DNA of 64,000 bases, from contig NZ_LQPE01000031.1 of NCBI RefSeq assembly GCF_002101735.1, forward strand, positions 48,476 to 112,475, written 5' to 3'. The notes under the pieces are model-generated. The model was not told where the DNA came from and searched no databases. It saw only the letters and a list, made by a program, of their open reading frames with translations. The stretch comes from Mycobacterium kyorinense. GTDB lineage: Bacteria > Actinomycetota > Actinomycetes > Mycobacteriales > Mycobacteriaceae. The translations under genes were made by a program, and so were the position numbers. Positions 38,226 to 48,138 of the stretch are shown here, in pieces. Each line of letters opens with the position of its first letter. Within the stretch, counting starts at the first letter, position 1.

Positions 38226-39628
38226 GCCTGGATGCGCGCCCAGGGCCGCGCCACTTCGAGTTCGTACGCGAGTTCCAAGAGCCGCGCCTCGCACCCGAGG
38301 TCGGCGGAGAGCATCATCCCCACCGGCAGGCCGTCGGCCGATTGGGCCAGCGGCAGCGATATCGCGGGTTCTCCGGTGACGTTGTGCAGCGGCGTGAAGG
38401 CGACCCAGTCGATCAACCGGTCGATGATCTGCTGATAGTCGGCGGTCGGGTCGAGGTGGCCGATCAGCGGCGGCGGGTCGGCCAGGGTCGGCGTCAGCAC
38501 GGCGTCGTAGGTCCGGAAAAACTGCGCGGTGCGCCGGCGCATCGCGCGCAGCCGCAAGATCACCCGCGGCATCCGGTGCAGGTTGCGGCCGGCGTGCCGG
38601 GCCAGTCCCAACGTCAGGTTGTCCAGGCGGCTGCGGTCAAAGCTCGCGCCGAACAAGTGCCGGCCGGTGCGCACCTGAAGCAGGGACAGCAGCGACCAGT
38701 ACAGCACGAAGTCGGCAGGGAAACTGGTTGGCACCGGCGGGTTTTCGACGTGCTCGACCCGGTGGCCGAGTTCGTCGAGCAGGGCCGCGGACTTCAGCGT
38801 GAGGTCGCGGACTTCGGCGCCGCATTCACGTTGCACCGAGCGGGTGATGACCGCGATCTTCAGTCGCTGCTTTGCGGGATGGCGGATGTCGCCGACGGGC
38901 GGGAGCCTGCGATGCCGCCTGACCCGCTCGGCCTCCCGGTAGAAGGCCGCGGTGTCGCGCACCGAGCGGCTGAGCACACCGTTGGCGACGATGCCCACCG
39001 GCAGCCGGCGCAACTCCCCATCCACCGGCAGCCGGCCCCGGGACGGCTTCAACCCCACCAGCCCGTTGCAGGAGGCGGGGATGCGGATCGAGCCGCCGCC
39101 GTCGTTGGCATGAGCAATCGGCACCACCCCGGCGGCTACGAACGCCCCGGATCCCGACGACGACGCCCCGGCGGTGTAGTCGGTGTTCCACGGGTTGCGC
39201 ACCGGCCCCAACCGGGGATGCTCGGCCGACGCGCTGAACCCGAATTCCGACATCTGCGTCTTACCCAGCGGTGCCAGGCCGGTCGACAGATACAGCCGGG
39301 CGAAATCGCTGTCGGCGCGCGCCGGGCTGGGCAGCCACGCGTCGGTGCCGTGCATCGTCGGCATCCCGGCGACCTCGACGTTGTCTTTGACGAATGTCGG
39401 CACGCCGGAAAAGAATCCGGGCTTGGCTGGGTGTGCTGCCTCGGCACGCGCCCGCTCGAACGCCCGATAGGCCAGGCCGTTCAGCGTCGGGTTGACGGCT
39501 TCGCTGCGGGCGATCGCCGCCTCGACGACGTCGGCCCGCGAGACCTTTCCGGACTTGATGGCGTCGGCCAGGCCGACCGCGTCGAAATCGCCGAGAGCGT
39601 CGTCGCCGAACGCGTGCACATGCCGCAT
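38222..39628 (-). CDS. amiC: Amidase (amidase-signature family)
   Basis: The 468-residue product carries the amidase-signature triad: Lys81 in T-F-V-K-D-N-V, the cis-Ser in G-A-S-S-S-G-S-G-A (~158) and the nucleophile Ser180 in D-G-G-G-S-I-R-I-P-A. It hydrolyses an amide of unknown identity in the cytoplasm; mycobacterial AmiC has been connected with amide prodrug activation. Its position between the Rv2887-like gene and tsf is that of Rv2888c. The stop overlaps the convergent marR stop by four bases. Confidence 0.9.
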
Positions 39629-39638
39629 CCGGCTGATG

Positions 39639-40454
39639 CTACTGCTGGCCCACCTCGAACCGGACGAAGCGGGTCACGGTCACGCCGGCCTCGTCGAGCA
39701 GCGCCTTGACGGTCTTCTTGTTGTCGGAGACCGACGGCTGCTCGAGCAGCACGACATCCTTGAAGAACCCGTTCAGCCGTCCCTCGACGATCTTGGGCAA
39801 CGCCTGCTCGGGCTTGCCCTCGTTCTTGGCGGTTTCCTCGGCAATGCGGCGCTCGTTGGCCACCACGTCCGCGGGCACGTCGTCGCGGCTCAGGTACCGG
39901 GCCTTGAGCGCGGCGATCTGCAGCGCGGCAGCATGCGCGGCGTCTTTGTCCGAGCCGGTGTACTCGACCAACACACCCACGGCCGGCGGCAGGTCGGCGG
40001 CCCGCTTGTGCAGATAGGTCTCGACGGTGCCGTCGAAGTACGCCACCCGGCGCAACTCCAGCTTTTCGCCGATCTTGGCCGACAACTCGGCGATGGCCTG
40101 CTCGACGGTCTTGTCGCCGACCTTGGCCGATTTGAGCGTGTCGACGTCGCTGGCTTTCGCCGCCGCGGCGGCGCCCACGATGTCGTCGGCCAGCTTCTGG
40201 AACTCGGCGTTCTTGGCGACGAAGTCGGTCTCGGAGTTCAGCTCGATCAGCGCGCCGTCCTTGGCGGCGACCAGGCCCTCGGCGGTGGCACGCTCGGCAC
40301 GCTTGCCGACGTCTTTGGCACCCTTGATCCGCAACGCCTCGACGGCCTTGTCGAAGTCACCGTCGGTTTCGGCCAGCGCGTTCTTGCAGTCGAGCATGCC
40401 GGCGCCGGTGAGCTCACGCAGCCGCTTGACGTCGGCAGCGGTGTAGTTCGCCAT
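39639..40454 (-). CDS. tsf: Translation elongation factor Ts
   Basis: Exchanges GDP for GTP on EF-Tu. The 271-residue product begins [20 protein letters not shown], the universal UBA-like start, followed by D-C-K-N-A-L and the E-T-D-F-V-A-K-N core motif. It lies one base after rpsB, as in nearly all bacteria, and 10 bp before amiC. Confidence 0.98.
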   Translation of the reverse strand: MANYTAADVKRLRELTGAGMLDCKNALAETDGDFDKAVEALRIKGAKDVGKRAERATAEGLVAAKDGALIELNSETDFVAKNAEFQKLADDIVGAAAAAKASDVDTLKSAKVGDKTVEQAIAELSAKIGEKLELRRVAYFDGTVETYLHKRAADLPPAVGVLVEYTGSDKDAAHAAALQIAALKARYLSRDDVPADVVANERRIAEETAKNEGKPEQALPKIVEGRLNGFFKDVVLLEQPSVSDNKKTVKALLDEAGVTVTRFVRFEVGQQ

Positions 40455-40455
40455 C

Positions 40456-41283
40456 TCAGCCTTCCGTGGTCGTCGTCGTGTCAGTGGTGGTCTCGGTGCC
40501 GGCCGCCGGGGTGGCCGAGGCCAGCAGCTCCTGCTCCCACTCGGCCAGCGGCTCGGCGGCCTCCGCCTCGGGCTTGCCGTCGCCGCGGCCCAGCCCGGCG
40601 CGGGCCTGCAGGCCCTCGGCGACCGCCGAGGCGATCACCTTGGTCAGCAGCGCGGCCGAGCGGATGGCGTCGTCGTTGCCCGGGATCGGGTAGTCGACCA
40701 GGTCAGGGTCGCAGTTGGTGTCGAGGATCGCGATCACCGGGATGCCCAGTTTGCGGGCCTCGCCGACGGCGATGTGCTCCTTGTTGGTGTCGACGACCCA
40801 GACCGCCGACGGCACCTTGTTCATATCGCGGATACCGCCGAGGCTGCGCTCCAGTTTGTTCTTCTCGCGCGTCAGGCCCAGGATTTCCTTCTTGGTGCGG
40901 CCCTCGAAGCCACCGGTCTGCTCCATGGCCTCGAGCTCCTTGAGGCGCTGCAGCCGCTTGTGCACGGTGGAGAAGTTGGTGAGCATGCCGCCCAGCCAGC
41001 GCTGGTTCACGTACGGCATGCCGACGCGGGTGGCCTCGGCCGCGATCGACTCCTGCGCCTGCTTCTTGGTGCCGACGAACAGGATGGTGCCGCCGTGAGC
41101 GACGGTCTCCTTGACGAACTCGTACGCCTTGTCGATGAACGTCAGCGTCTGCTGTAGGTCGATGATGTAGATGCCGTTGCGGTCGGTGAAGATGAACCGC
41201 TTCATCTTGGGATTCCAGCGACGGGTCCGGTGCCCGAAGTGGGTGCCGCTGTCAAGCAGCTGCTTCATGGTCACTACGGCCAT
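40456..41283 (-). CDS. rpsB: 30S ribosomal protein S2
   Basis: The 275-residue product contains the S2 signatures [16 protein letters not shown] and P-G-N-D-D-A-I-R-S near the end of the core. The C-terminal ~40 residues are Glu/Ala/Thr-rich, a normal mycobacterial extension. It starts the rpsB-tsf operon; the 230 bp upstream, shared with the divergent M23 peptidase gene, contain its promoter. Confidence 0.98.
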   Translation of the reverse strand: MAVVTMKQLLDSGTHFGHRTRRWNPKMKRFIFTDRNGIYIIDLQQTLTFIDKAYEFVKETVAHGGTILFVGTKKQAQESIAAEATRVGMPYVNQRWLGGMLTNFSTVHKRLQRLKELEAMEQTGGFEGRTKKEILGLTREKNKLERSLGGIRDMNKVPSAVWVVDTNKEHIAVGEARKLGIPVIAILDTNCDPDLVDYPIPGNDDAIRSAALLTKVIASAVAEGLQARAGLGRGDGKPEAEAAEPLAEWEQELLASATPAAGTETTTDTTTTTEG

Positions 41284-41514
41284 GGGTGTGCCTAGCTTTC
41301 ATGTGTCGGTTGTCGCCCGGCGACGGGTGAAGCCGGGCCCTGGCGTCTGCGGGATGCCAGACCCTTGGGAGGGACCGAGCGACATCCGTCGGCGGCAGAC
41401 ACGCGAAGTCAGCCCGCTTGACGCGAACTGCGTGGATGAGTTTACACGCAGGTAGAGGGTGCTTTGTCCACAGCCCGGCTGGCGGGACGGTCGGCGGCGC
41501 GGTGAACTGCCGGG

Positions 41515-42003
41515 GTGCGGTTCTTGGCGATCCCGCTGGTGGCGGTCGTTTGCGCGTTTCCGGCCGTCGCCGACGACGTGCGGCTGGACTGGCCGCTGCG
41601 GCCGCGCCCGGCGGTGATGCGCACGTTCGACGCGCCGTCGCCGGATTGGAACCGGGGCCACCGCGGCGCGGACCTGGCCGGCGCGGCGGGCCAGCCGGTG
41701 TACGCGGCGGGGCCCGCAACGGTGGTGTTCGCCGGGCTGCTGGCCGGTCGGCCGGTGGTGTCGCTGGCCCATCCCGGCGGTTTGCACACCAGCTACGAGC
41801 CGGTGCGGGCCAGCGTGCGAGCGGGTCAACGGGTGGACGCCGGCTCAGTGATCGGTGAATTGGTGGCCGGGCATCCCGGGTGCGGGGCCGCCGCATGCCT
41901 GCACTGGGGCGCGATGTGGGGTCCGGCGTCGCGGGCCAACTACGTCGACCCGCTGGGATTGCTGGCGTCGACACCGATCCGGCTCAAGCCGCTGGGCGGC
42001 TAG
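41515..42003 (+). CDS. Secreted M23-family peptidase (Rv2891-like)
   Basis: A GTG start gives 162 residues with a signal peptide cut near F-P-A-V-A-D. The LytM domain has R-G-H-R-G-A-D-L with the zinc-binding His and Asp, V-S-L-A-H-P-G-G-L-H-T-S-Y near the middle and C-L-H-W-G at the place of the H-x-H motif. With H-W-G rather than H-x-H, the third ligand arrangement is slightly unusual but common in actinobacterial members. It probably cleaves peptidoglycan cross-bridges or acts as a cell-division activator. It is divergent from rpsB as Rv2891 is. Confidence 0.85.
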   Translation: MRFLAIPLVAVVCAFPAVADDVRLDWPLRPRPAVMRTFDAPSPDWNRGHRGADLAGAAGQPVYAAGPATVVFAGLLAGRPVVSLAHPGGLHTSYEPVRASVRAGQRVDAGSVIGELVAGHPGCGAAACLHWGAMWGPASRANYVDPLGLLASTPIRLKPLGG

Positions 42004-42004
42004 C

Positions 42005-42064
42005 GCGAGCAGACGCAGAATCGCACGTTCGGGCACCGAATCGTGCGATTCTGCGTCTGCTCGC
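42005..42064. terminator. Long perfect hairpin, probable bidirectional terminator/repeat element
   Basis: A 23-bp arm at 42005-42027 is the exact reverse complement of 42042-42064. Inside it, TTCGG and CCGAA (42028-42032 and 42036-42040) extend the stem with one bulged T. It starts one base after the M23 stop and ends 6 bp before the convergent xerC stop, so it can terminate both genes. The core GCAGACGCAGAATCGCAC is, as far as I recall, frequent at convergent gene ends in mycobacteria, which would make it a dispersed repeat family. Confidence 0.8.
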
Positions 42065-42069
42065 CCGGG

Positions 42070-42972
42070 TTAGGCCCGCGGGTGCGCCTGGTCGTGCACC
42101 CTGCGCAGCCGGGCCACCGTCACGTGGGTGTAGAGCTGGGTGGTGGCCAGGCTGGAGTGGCCGAGCAGCTCCTGGACGACGCGCAGGTCGGCCCCGCCTT
42201 CCAGAAGGTGGGTGGCCGCGCTGTGCCGCAGCCCGTGCGGTCCCATGTCGGGTGCGCCGTCGACCGCACCGACGGTCTGGTGCACGACGGTGCGCGCCTG
42301 CCGCACGTCGAGCCGCCGCCCGCGCGCGCCCAGCAACAGCGCCGGCCCGGACTGCGCGGTGGCGAGCTTTGGACGTCCCTCGGACAACCACGCCTCCAAC
42401 GCCTCGGCCGCCGGCTCGCCGAACGGCGCGGTGCGCTGCTTGTCGCCCTTACCGAGTACCCGCACCAGCCGATGGCTGGTGTCGACGTCGTCGATGTCCA
42501 GCCCGCACAGTTCGCTGACCCGGATGCCGGTGGCGTAGAGCAGCTCGACGATCAGCCTGTCGCGCAGCGCGAGCGGATCACGTTGCTGTGCACCGGATTT
42601 CGCTGCGGCCATGGCGGCCAGGGCCTGATCCTGGCGCAGCACGGCCGGCAGGGTGCGATGCGCCGTGGGCATCTGCAGCCGGGCGGCCGGATCGCTGCGC
42701 AACAGGCCGCGCCGTGTCGCCCACGCGGTGAACGCCTTGACCGCCGAGGTGCGACGGGCCAGGGTCGTGCGGGCCGCGCCCGAGCCCGCTTGCACCGCGA
42801 GCCAGGACCGCAGCGTCGGCAGGGTCAGCCCGGACAGCCCCGAACCCGGGGCACGCTCTTCGATGAAGGCGAACAGCGACCGCAGGTCACCGAGATAGGC
42901 GCGCCGGGTGTGCGCCGAGCGCCCGCGCTGCAGCGCCAGGTAGTCGTCGAACTCCTCGAGGATCGCCTCCAC
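42070..42972 (-). CDS. xerC: Site-specific tyrosine recombinase XerC
   Basis: Resolves chromosome dimers at dif together with XerD. The GTG at 42972 gives 300 residues; longer in-frame starts overlap the upstream gene. The N-terminal core-binding domain has [12 protein letters not shown]. The catalytic domain has T-G-I-R-V-S-E-L (Arg), G-K-G-D-K-Q-R (Lys), [12 protein letters not shown] (His, Arg) and [14 protein letters not shown] with the His and the nucleophile Tyr. Equivalent to Rv2894c by position. Confidence 0.95.
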   Translation of the reverse strand: MEAILEEFDDYLALQRGRSAHTRRAYLGDLRSLFAFIEERAPGSGLSGLTLPTLRSWLAVQAGSGAARTTLARRTSAVKAFTAWATRRGLLRSDPAARLQMPTAHRTLPAVLRQDQALAAMAAAKSGAQQRDPLALRDRLIVELLYATGIRVSELCGLDIDDVDTSHRLVRVLGKGDKQRTAPFGEPAAEALEAWLSEGRPKLATAQSGPALLLGARGRRLDVRQARTVVHQTVGAVDGAPDMGPHGLRHSAATHLLEGGADLRVVQELLGHSSLATTQLYTHVTVARLRRVHDQAHPRA

Positions 42973-43004
42973 GCCCCTACGGTCACAGACCGCGGCCGGC
43001 CGGC

Positions 43005-44165
43005 TCAGGTGACGCGCCGTAGCGCGTCGCGATCGAGACCTTCCCGGGTCGCGTACCCGTCCACGGCCATGATCAGGTCGGCCTCGGCCAGCAGCGTGCG
43101 CAGCACGTGCACGATGCCGTCGACCCCGCCAAGAGCCAGCCCGTAGGCATACGGGCGGCCGATGCCGACCGCCGTCGCGCCCAGCGCCAGGGCCTTGATC
43201 ACGTCGGCGCCGGTGCGGATCCCGGAGTCGAACAGCACCGGCAGCCCGTCGGCGGCGTCGACGATCGCCGGCAGGCAGTCCAGGGCGGGCAGCCCGCCGT
43301 TGGCCTGCCGCCCGCCGTGGTTGGAGCAGTAGATGCCGTCGACCCCACCGTCCTTGGCGCGACGGGCGTCCTCGGGATGACAGATGCCCTTGACGATCAG
43401 CGGCAGGCTGGTCAGGGATCGCAGCCAGGGCAGGTCGTCCCATGTGAGCGGGTTGCCGAACAGCTGGGCCCAGCGCAGCACGACGGCCCGCGGGTCAGCT
43501 TCCGGGGGCTGTTGCAGGCCGGCCCGGAACACCGGGTCACTGGTGTAGTTGCTCAGGCAATGTCCACGCAATTGCGGGAAGTTGGCGGTCGTCAGGTCGC
43601 GGGGTCGCCAGCCGGGCACCCAGGTGTCGAGCGTCACGACGATGCCCTGGTAGCCGGCGGCCTCCGCGCGGTGCACCAGGCTGGCCGCCAGGTCGCGGTC
43701 CTTCGGGGTGTACAGCTGAAAAAAGCCTGGGGTGTCGCCGAATTCGGCGGCGACGTCTTCCAGCGGGTCGGCGGTCAACGTGGACACCATCATCGGCACA
43801 CCGGTGCGGGCCGCCGCGCGGGCGGTGGCCAGGTCGCCGTGGCCGTCCTGGGCGCAGATGCCGATGACCCCGATGGGCGCCATGAACAGCGGCGCGGGCA
43901 GCGTCATCCCGAACAGCTCGACCGACAGGTCGCGTTCGTCGGCGCCGACGAACATCCGCGGGATCAGACCCCAGTGCTCGAAGGCCTCGCAGTTAGCCCG
44001 CTGGGTGCGTTCGTCACCGGCCCCGCCGGCGACGTACGACCACACCGACGGCGACATCGCGGCCTGCGCCTTGGCCTCCAGTTCGGCGTAGGCGATCGGC
44101 AGCGACGGCACGACGCCGGCCAGGCCCTGCAGGTAGATCTCGAACTGGTAATCGCCGAATGCCAT
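43005..44165 (-). CDS. FMN-dependent alpha-hydroxy-acid oxidase, lactate 2-monooxygenase-like
   Basis: The 386-residue TIM-barrel protein starts [15 protein letters not shown] and has [11 protein letters not shown] near residue 45. The active site is S-N-H-G-G-R-Q (base His and substrate-binding Arg), with I-V-K-G-I carrying the FMN-binding Lys and F-D-S-G-I-R and G-R-P-Y-A-Y for the phosphate. The N-terminal W-S-Y-V-A and overall length resemble lactate 2-monooxygenase of M. smegmatis, which turns L-lactate into acetate and CO2. A related hydroxy-acid dehydrogenase is possible. It lies between xerC and viuB, where M. tuberculosis has no such gene. Confidence 0.85.
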   Translation of the reverse strand: MAFGDYQFEIYLQGLAGVVPSLPIAYAELEAKAQAAMSPSVWSYVAGGAGDERTQRANCEAFEHWGLIPRMFVGADERDLSVELFGMTLPAPLFMAPIGVIGICAQDGHGDLATARAAARTGVPMMVSTLTADPLEDVAAEFGDTPGFFQLYTPKDRDLAASLVHRAEAAGYQGIVVTLDTWVPGWRPRDLTTANFPQLRGHCLSNYTSDPVFRAGLQQPPEADPRAVVLRWAQLFGNPLTWDDLPWLRSLTSLPLIVKGICHPEDARRAKDGGVDGIYCSNHGGRQANGGLPALDCLPAIVDAADGLPVLFDSGIRTGADVIKALALGATAVGIGRPYAYGLALGGVDGIVHVLRTLLAEADLIMAVDGYATREGLDRDALRRVT

Positions 44166-44188
44166 GCGCTGAGAATGCCAGGCCGCGG

Positions 44189-45034
44189 TCAGTCGCCGGC
44201 CTCAGCCTCGGCCAGTTCCTTTTTCCACTGCCGGAACGTCTCTTCGGTGCGGCCGCGGCGCCAATACCCGGAGATGGAGGCCCACTTGGCGTCGACCTCG
44301 CGGTCTTTTCGGATGTAGGGCCGAAGGTTGTGCATCACCGTCTGGGCCTCGCCGTGGACGAAGGCATGCACCTGACCGGGCAGCCACTGCGTGGTCTTGA
44401 CCGCCTCGATCAGCGGGGCATGGTCGCCGGCCCGATCCTCCGGAACCAGATCGGCGCGGCCGCCGCGGTAGATCCACTCGATCTGCACACCTTCTGGCGC
44501 GGTCAGCGGGATCTCGTCCTCGGGGTCGGCGACCTCGATGAATGCCTTGCCGATTGCGTTGGCGGGCAAGGCTTCCAGAGCCACGCTGATCGCCGGCAGC
44601 GCGGTTTCGTCGCCGGCGAACAGATGCCAGTCGGCCGCCGGGTCGGGCGCGTAGGCACCGCCGGGCCCCATCAGGTAGGCAGGCTGGCCGGGCTGGGCCG
44701 CCACGGCCCACAGCCCCGCCGCGCCGTGCTCGCCGTGCACCACGATGTCGATCGCGATCTGCCGGTTGGCCGGGTCGACGCGCCGCACCGTCATCGTGCG
44801 GATGACGGGCTGCCGTTCGTCGGGCAGCTCGGCAAAGCTGTCCAGCGTCAGTGGCTGCGGCAGGCCAGCCACGTCGACGTCGTCGGCGACGAACACCAAC
44901 TTGACGTAGGAGTCGGTGAACTCGCTGGGCCTGAACGTGTCGAAGCCGCTGCCGCCGAGCACCACTCGGACCATGTGCGGCGTGAGCTCTTCGGTGCGTA
45001 CTACTTCGAAGGTGTGTACTGGTCGACCGGCCAC
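44189..45034 (-). CDS. viuB: Siderophore-interacting flavoprotein (ViuB-like)
   Basis: The GTG at 45034 gives 281 residues. The ferredoxin-reductase-like fold has an FAD-binding domain (R-T-M-T-V-R-R, R-x-x-T type, and [14 protein letters not shown]) and a nucleotide-binding C-terminal domain ([14 protein letters not shown] and Y-W-R-R-G-R-T-E-E). Such proteins reduce iron in imported ferric siderophores such as carboxymycobactin. It lies 8 bp after dprA, as Rv2895c follows Rv2896c. Confidence 0.9.
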   Translation of the reverse strand: MAGRPVHTFEVVRTEELTPHMVRVVLGGSGFDTFRPSEFTDSYVKLVFVADDVDVAGLPQPLTLDSFAELPDERQPVIRTMTVRRVDPANRQIAIDIVVHGEHGAAGLWAVAAQPGQPAYLMGPGGAYAPDPAADWHLFAGDETALPAISVALEALPANAIGKAFIEVADPEDEIPLTAPEGVQIEWIYRGGRADLVPEDRAGDHAPLIEAVKTTQWLPGQVHAFVHGEAQTVMHNLRPYIRKDREVDAKWASISGYWRRGRTEETFRQWKKELAEAEAGD

Positions 45035-45042
45035 GTCGTCGA

Positions 45043-46185
45043 CTATACGGTGACCTCCTTTCGCCGTCGGACGATGCGCCAGCCGCCGTCGTGCCGCTCG
45101 GCCACGCCGGCCATCTCGAGCATCGCCAGCGGGCCCAGCACCCGCTCCGGGGCCAGGCCGGCTGCGACGGCGATCTGGTCGACGGTCGCGATTCCGCGGC
45201 CGGGCAGCGCCTCGTAAACCTGCCGCTCGCCATCGCTGAGCCCGTCGAGCGCTGTCGCCGGCCGGGGCTGTTCGGTGGCCAGCTCGCCGATGCGGCCGAC
45301 GAGTTCGACGACGTCGGCGGCGCGGGTGATGACCTCGGCGCCGTTTCGCAACAGGACATGGCAACCCGCCGACGCCGACGACGTCACCGGCCCGGGCACC
45401 GCGCCCACCATCCGGCCCAGTGCGCGGGCCCACGCGGCGGTGTTGGCCGCGCCGCTGCGCAGCCCGGCCTCCACCACCACCGCCGCACCGGCGAATGCGG
45501 CCACCAGCCGATTGCGGGTCAAGAACCGGTGGCGCGCCGGGCGCACGCCCGGCGGGTATTCGGTGACCAGCAGCCCGCTCCCGGCGATGCGGTGCAGCAG
45601 CGCGGAATGCCCTGCGGGATAAAGGATATCGATGCCGCCGGCGAGGACCGCGATGGTGATGCCGTCCGCGGCGAGCGCAGCCCGGTGGGCCGCCCCGTCG
45701 ATTCCGTAGGCCCCGCCGGAGACCACCGTCACGTCGCGCTCGGCCAGCCCAGTCGCCAGGTCGGCCGTGACGAGTTCGCCGTAGGTGGTGGACGCCCGGG
45801 TTCCGACGAGCGCGGCCGCCCGTTGGGTGATCTCGTCGAGCCGTTCCGCGCCCAGCACCCACAACACCATCGGCGGGCCGCCCCGCGGTTTGCCCGCCAT
45901 CGCCGGGCTGCCGAATGCGGTGAACGCCAGCGTCGGCCACTCGTCGTCCTCCGGCGTGATCAGTCGCCCGCCGCGGCGAAAGAGCAACTCGAGATCCTCT
46001 GCAGCCCTGTCGATGTCACGTCTCGCCGCGGTGTGCTGGGCCAGGGCGTCATCAACGTAGCCGCGCCGGATGCGTTCGGCAGCGTCCACCGGCCCGACGA
46101 GATTTACCAAGGCGGCGAGTTCCGGGCACGGCGGTTCGGCCACCCGCGACAAATACGCCCACGCCCGCAGCGTCGGATCGCTCAT
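45043..46185 (-). CDS. dprA: DNA-processing protein DprA
   Basis: DprA loads RecA onto incoming single-stranded DNA. The 380-residue product has an N-terminal helical domain, the Rossmann-like core with V-G-T-R-A-S-T-T-Y-G, V-V-S-G-G-A-Y-G-I-D-G-A-A-H-R-A and P-P-G-V-R-P-A-R-H-R-F-L-T-R-N-R, and a C-terminal winged helix. It is next to a comM-like gene, a common pairing in competence loci, although mycobacteria are not known to be naturally competent. Overlaps the comM stop by four bases. Confidence 0.95.
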   Translation of the reverse strand: MSDPTLRAWAYLSRVAEPPCPELAALVNLVGPVDAAERIRRGYVDDALAQHTAARRDIDRAAEDLELLFRRGGRLITPEDDEWPTLAFTAFGSPAMAGKPRGGPPMVLWVLGAERLDEITQRAAALVGTRASTTYGELVTADLATGLAERDVTVVSGGAYGIDGAAHRAALAADGITIAVLAGGIDILYPAGHSALLHRIAGSGLLVTEYPPGVRPARHRFLTRNRLVAAFAGAAVVVEAGLRSGAANTAAWARALGRMVGAVPGPVTSSASAGCHVLLRNGAEVITRAADVVELVGRIGELATEQPRPATALDGLSDGERQVYEALPGRGIATVDQIAVAAGLAPERVLGPLAMLEMAGVAERHDGGWRIVRRRKEVTV

Positions 46186-47693
46186 CGCGACGCTCCTGCT
46201 TGACGGAAGCTCAACGCGGCGGCGACCTCGTCGAGCCCCGGCGAGGTACGACCGGCCAAATCCCCCAATGTCCAGGCGACTCTTAAAGTTCGGTCCACGC
46301 CGCGGATGGACAGCAGCCCGCGGTCCAGTGCGGTGCGCAGCTGCTCCATGGCGGCGTGGCTGAGCCGGAACTTCCGCCGCAGCAGCGGCCCGTTGACTTC
46401 GGCATTGGTGGCAAAGCCGTGCGCGCGCCAGCGTTCGGCGGCGGCCGCGCGGGCCGCCGCCACCCTGGCGCGCACCTGCGCCGACGACTCGGACGCGGTG
46501 GTCGCGAAGGCTTCCTTACGCACTGAATGCATTTCGACGCGCAGGTCGACGCGGTCCAGCAGCGGACCGGACAGCCGTCCCAGATACCGGCGTTTGACCG
46601 CTGCCGCGCAGATGCAGTCGCGCGGTTCCGTCGGCGCGCACGGACACGGGTTGGCGGCCAGCACCAGCTGAAACCGGGCCGGATAGCACGCCACGCCGTC
46701 GCGACGGGCGAGGCGAATCTGCCCGTCCTCCAACGGTGTTCGCAGCGCCTCCAGTGCGCTGACGCCGATCTCGGCGCACTCGTCGAGGAACAACACACCG
46801 CGATGCGCCCGGCTGACCGCGCCGGGCCGGGCCAGTCCCTTCCCGCCGCCGACGAGTGCGGCAACACTGGAGCTGTGGTGCGGCGCCACAAACGGTGGCC
46901 TGGTGATCAGCGGCGTGGTATCCGACAGCAGGCCGGCGACCGAGTGGATGGCGGTGACCTCCAGCGACTCGCTCTCCGACAGCGGCGGCAGCAGACCCGG
47001 AAGACGTTGGGCCAGCATCGTTTTTCCGACTCCCGGCGGGCCGGTCAACATGAGGTGATGCGCGCCGGCCGCGGCGACTTCGACGGCGAAGCGCGCCTGG
47101 GCCTGTCCGACGACGTCAGCCAGATCCGCCGTCGGCTCCGGTGCGGTGATTGCCCCGGCGATGCGCTGGGCCAGTTGTGCCGAGCCGCTGAGCCAGGCCT
47201 TCAGTTGGCCCAGCGTCTGCAAACCCAAGACCTCGACGCCGTCGACCAGGCTGGCTTCGGCCAGGTTCTCCACCGGCACCACGACGGTCTGCCAGCCGTC
47301 GTTCTTGGCCGCCAGCACCGCCGGCAGCACGCCGCGCACCGGCCGGACCCGGCCATCCAACGCCAATTCGCCCAGCAGCACCACCGACTCCAGCCGCCGC
47401 CACGGTTTTTTTCGCTGCGCCGAGAGCACCGCCGCGGCCAAGGCAACGTCGTAAACCGAGCCCATTTTCGGCAGCGTGGCCGGTGAGAGCGCCAGCGTGA
47501 GCCGGGCCTGCGGCCACTGGTTGCCGCAGTTGGTGATCGCCGCCCGTACCCGGTCGCGCGATTCCTGCAGCGCGGCGTCGGGCAGCCCGACCAGGTGCAC
47601 GCCCGGCAGACCGGAGGTGATGTGGGCTTCGATCTCCACGATCTCCCCATCCAATCCACGCACCGCCACCGAGAATGCGCGTCCCAGCGCCAT
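46182..47693 (-). CDS. ComM-like YifB-family Mg-chelatase-type AAA+ ATPase
   Basis: The 503-residue product has an N-terminal Lon-protease-like domain (I-T-S-G-L-P-G-V-H-L-V-G-L-P-D-A-A-L-Q-E), the Walker A G-P-P-G-V-G-K-T-M-L, Walker B L-F-L-D-E-C, and a C-terminal sensor region with S-A-R-A/R-G-V-D-R-T-L-R-V-A. ComM is a branch-migration helicase used in recombination of incoming DNA. It sits between yraN and dprA, as Rv2897c does, and overlaps the yraN stop by one base. Confidence 0.93.
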   Translation of the reverse strand: MALGRAFSVAVRGLDGEIVEIEAHITSGLPGVHLVGLPDAALQESRDRVRAAITNCGNQWPQARLTLALSPATLPKMGSVYDVALAAAVLSAQRKKPWRRLESVVLLGELALDGRVRPVRGVLPAVLAAKNDGWQTVVVPVENLAEASLVDGVEVLGLQTLGQLKAWLSGSAQLAQRIAGAITAPEPTADLADVVGQAQARFAVEVAAAGAHHLMLTGPPGVGKTMLAQRLPGLLPPLSESESLEVTAIHSVAGLLSDTTPLITRPPFVAPHHSSSVAALVGGGKGLARPGAVSRAHRGVLFLDECAEIGVSALEALRTPLEDGQIRLARRDGVACYPARFQLVLAANPCPCAPTEPRDCICAAAVKRRYLGRLSGPLLDRVDLRVEMHSVRKEAFATTASESSAQVRARVAAARAAAAERWRAHGFATNAEVNGPLLRRKFRLSHAAMEQLRTALDRGLLSIRGVDRTLRVAWTLGDLAGRTSPGLDEVAAALSFRQAGASR

Positions 47694-48061
47694 CAGCCGA
47701 CTCCCTGCACATGAACGATTTCCGGGGTGCGTCGCCGGCCGATCCGCACGCCCACCACGTCGATCCGGACCGCCGCCCAGCGTCGGTCCTGGCCGGCCAG
47801 CCACAGCCCGGCCAGCCGACGCAGCCGACGCACCTTCTGCTCGGTGACCGCGTAGGCCAGCCCGCCGAAGCCGTCCCCGGTGCGCGTCTTGACCTCGACG
47901 AAAACCACAGTGCGCGTTGACGGCTCGACGGCGATGACGTCGAGCTCGCCGTAGCGACAACGCCAGTTGCAGTCCAGGACCTGCAACCCCAGACCCGTCA
48001 GGTGGTCGACGGCCAGCCGCTCGCCAAGCGCTCCGAGTTGGGCCCGCGTCAACGTCGTCAT
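47693..48061 (-). CDS. UPF0102 (YraN) nuclease-fold protein
   Basis: The ATG at 48061 gives 122 residues with the endonuclease-like YraN core: L-G-E-R-L-A-V-D-H-L, G-E-L-D-V-I-A-V-E and V-F-V-E-V-K-T-R, the D-x-n-E-x-K pattern of PD-(D/E)XK nucleases. Equivalent to Rv2898c. It leads the yraN-comM-dprA-viuB operon. Confidence 0.93.
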   Translation of the reverse strand: MTTLTRAQLGALGERLAVDHLTGLGLQVLDCNWRCRYGELDVIAVEPSTRTVVFVEVKTRTGDGFGGLAYAVTEQKVRRLRRLAGLWLAGQDRRWAAVRIDVVGVRIGRRRTPEIVHVQGVG

Positions 48062-48138
48062 GCCGACACCCTGCGCGATTCCCCCGACACGACACGCCGG
48101 CCGCCACGCCACAGCGGGCAGTTATCCACAGTTGCGCG

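Noticed and set aside
44189..45940. A long fused form of ViuB reaching into dprA.
   Set aside because: The extra part is dprA read in another frame; ViuB proper starts at 45034.
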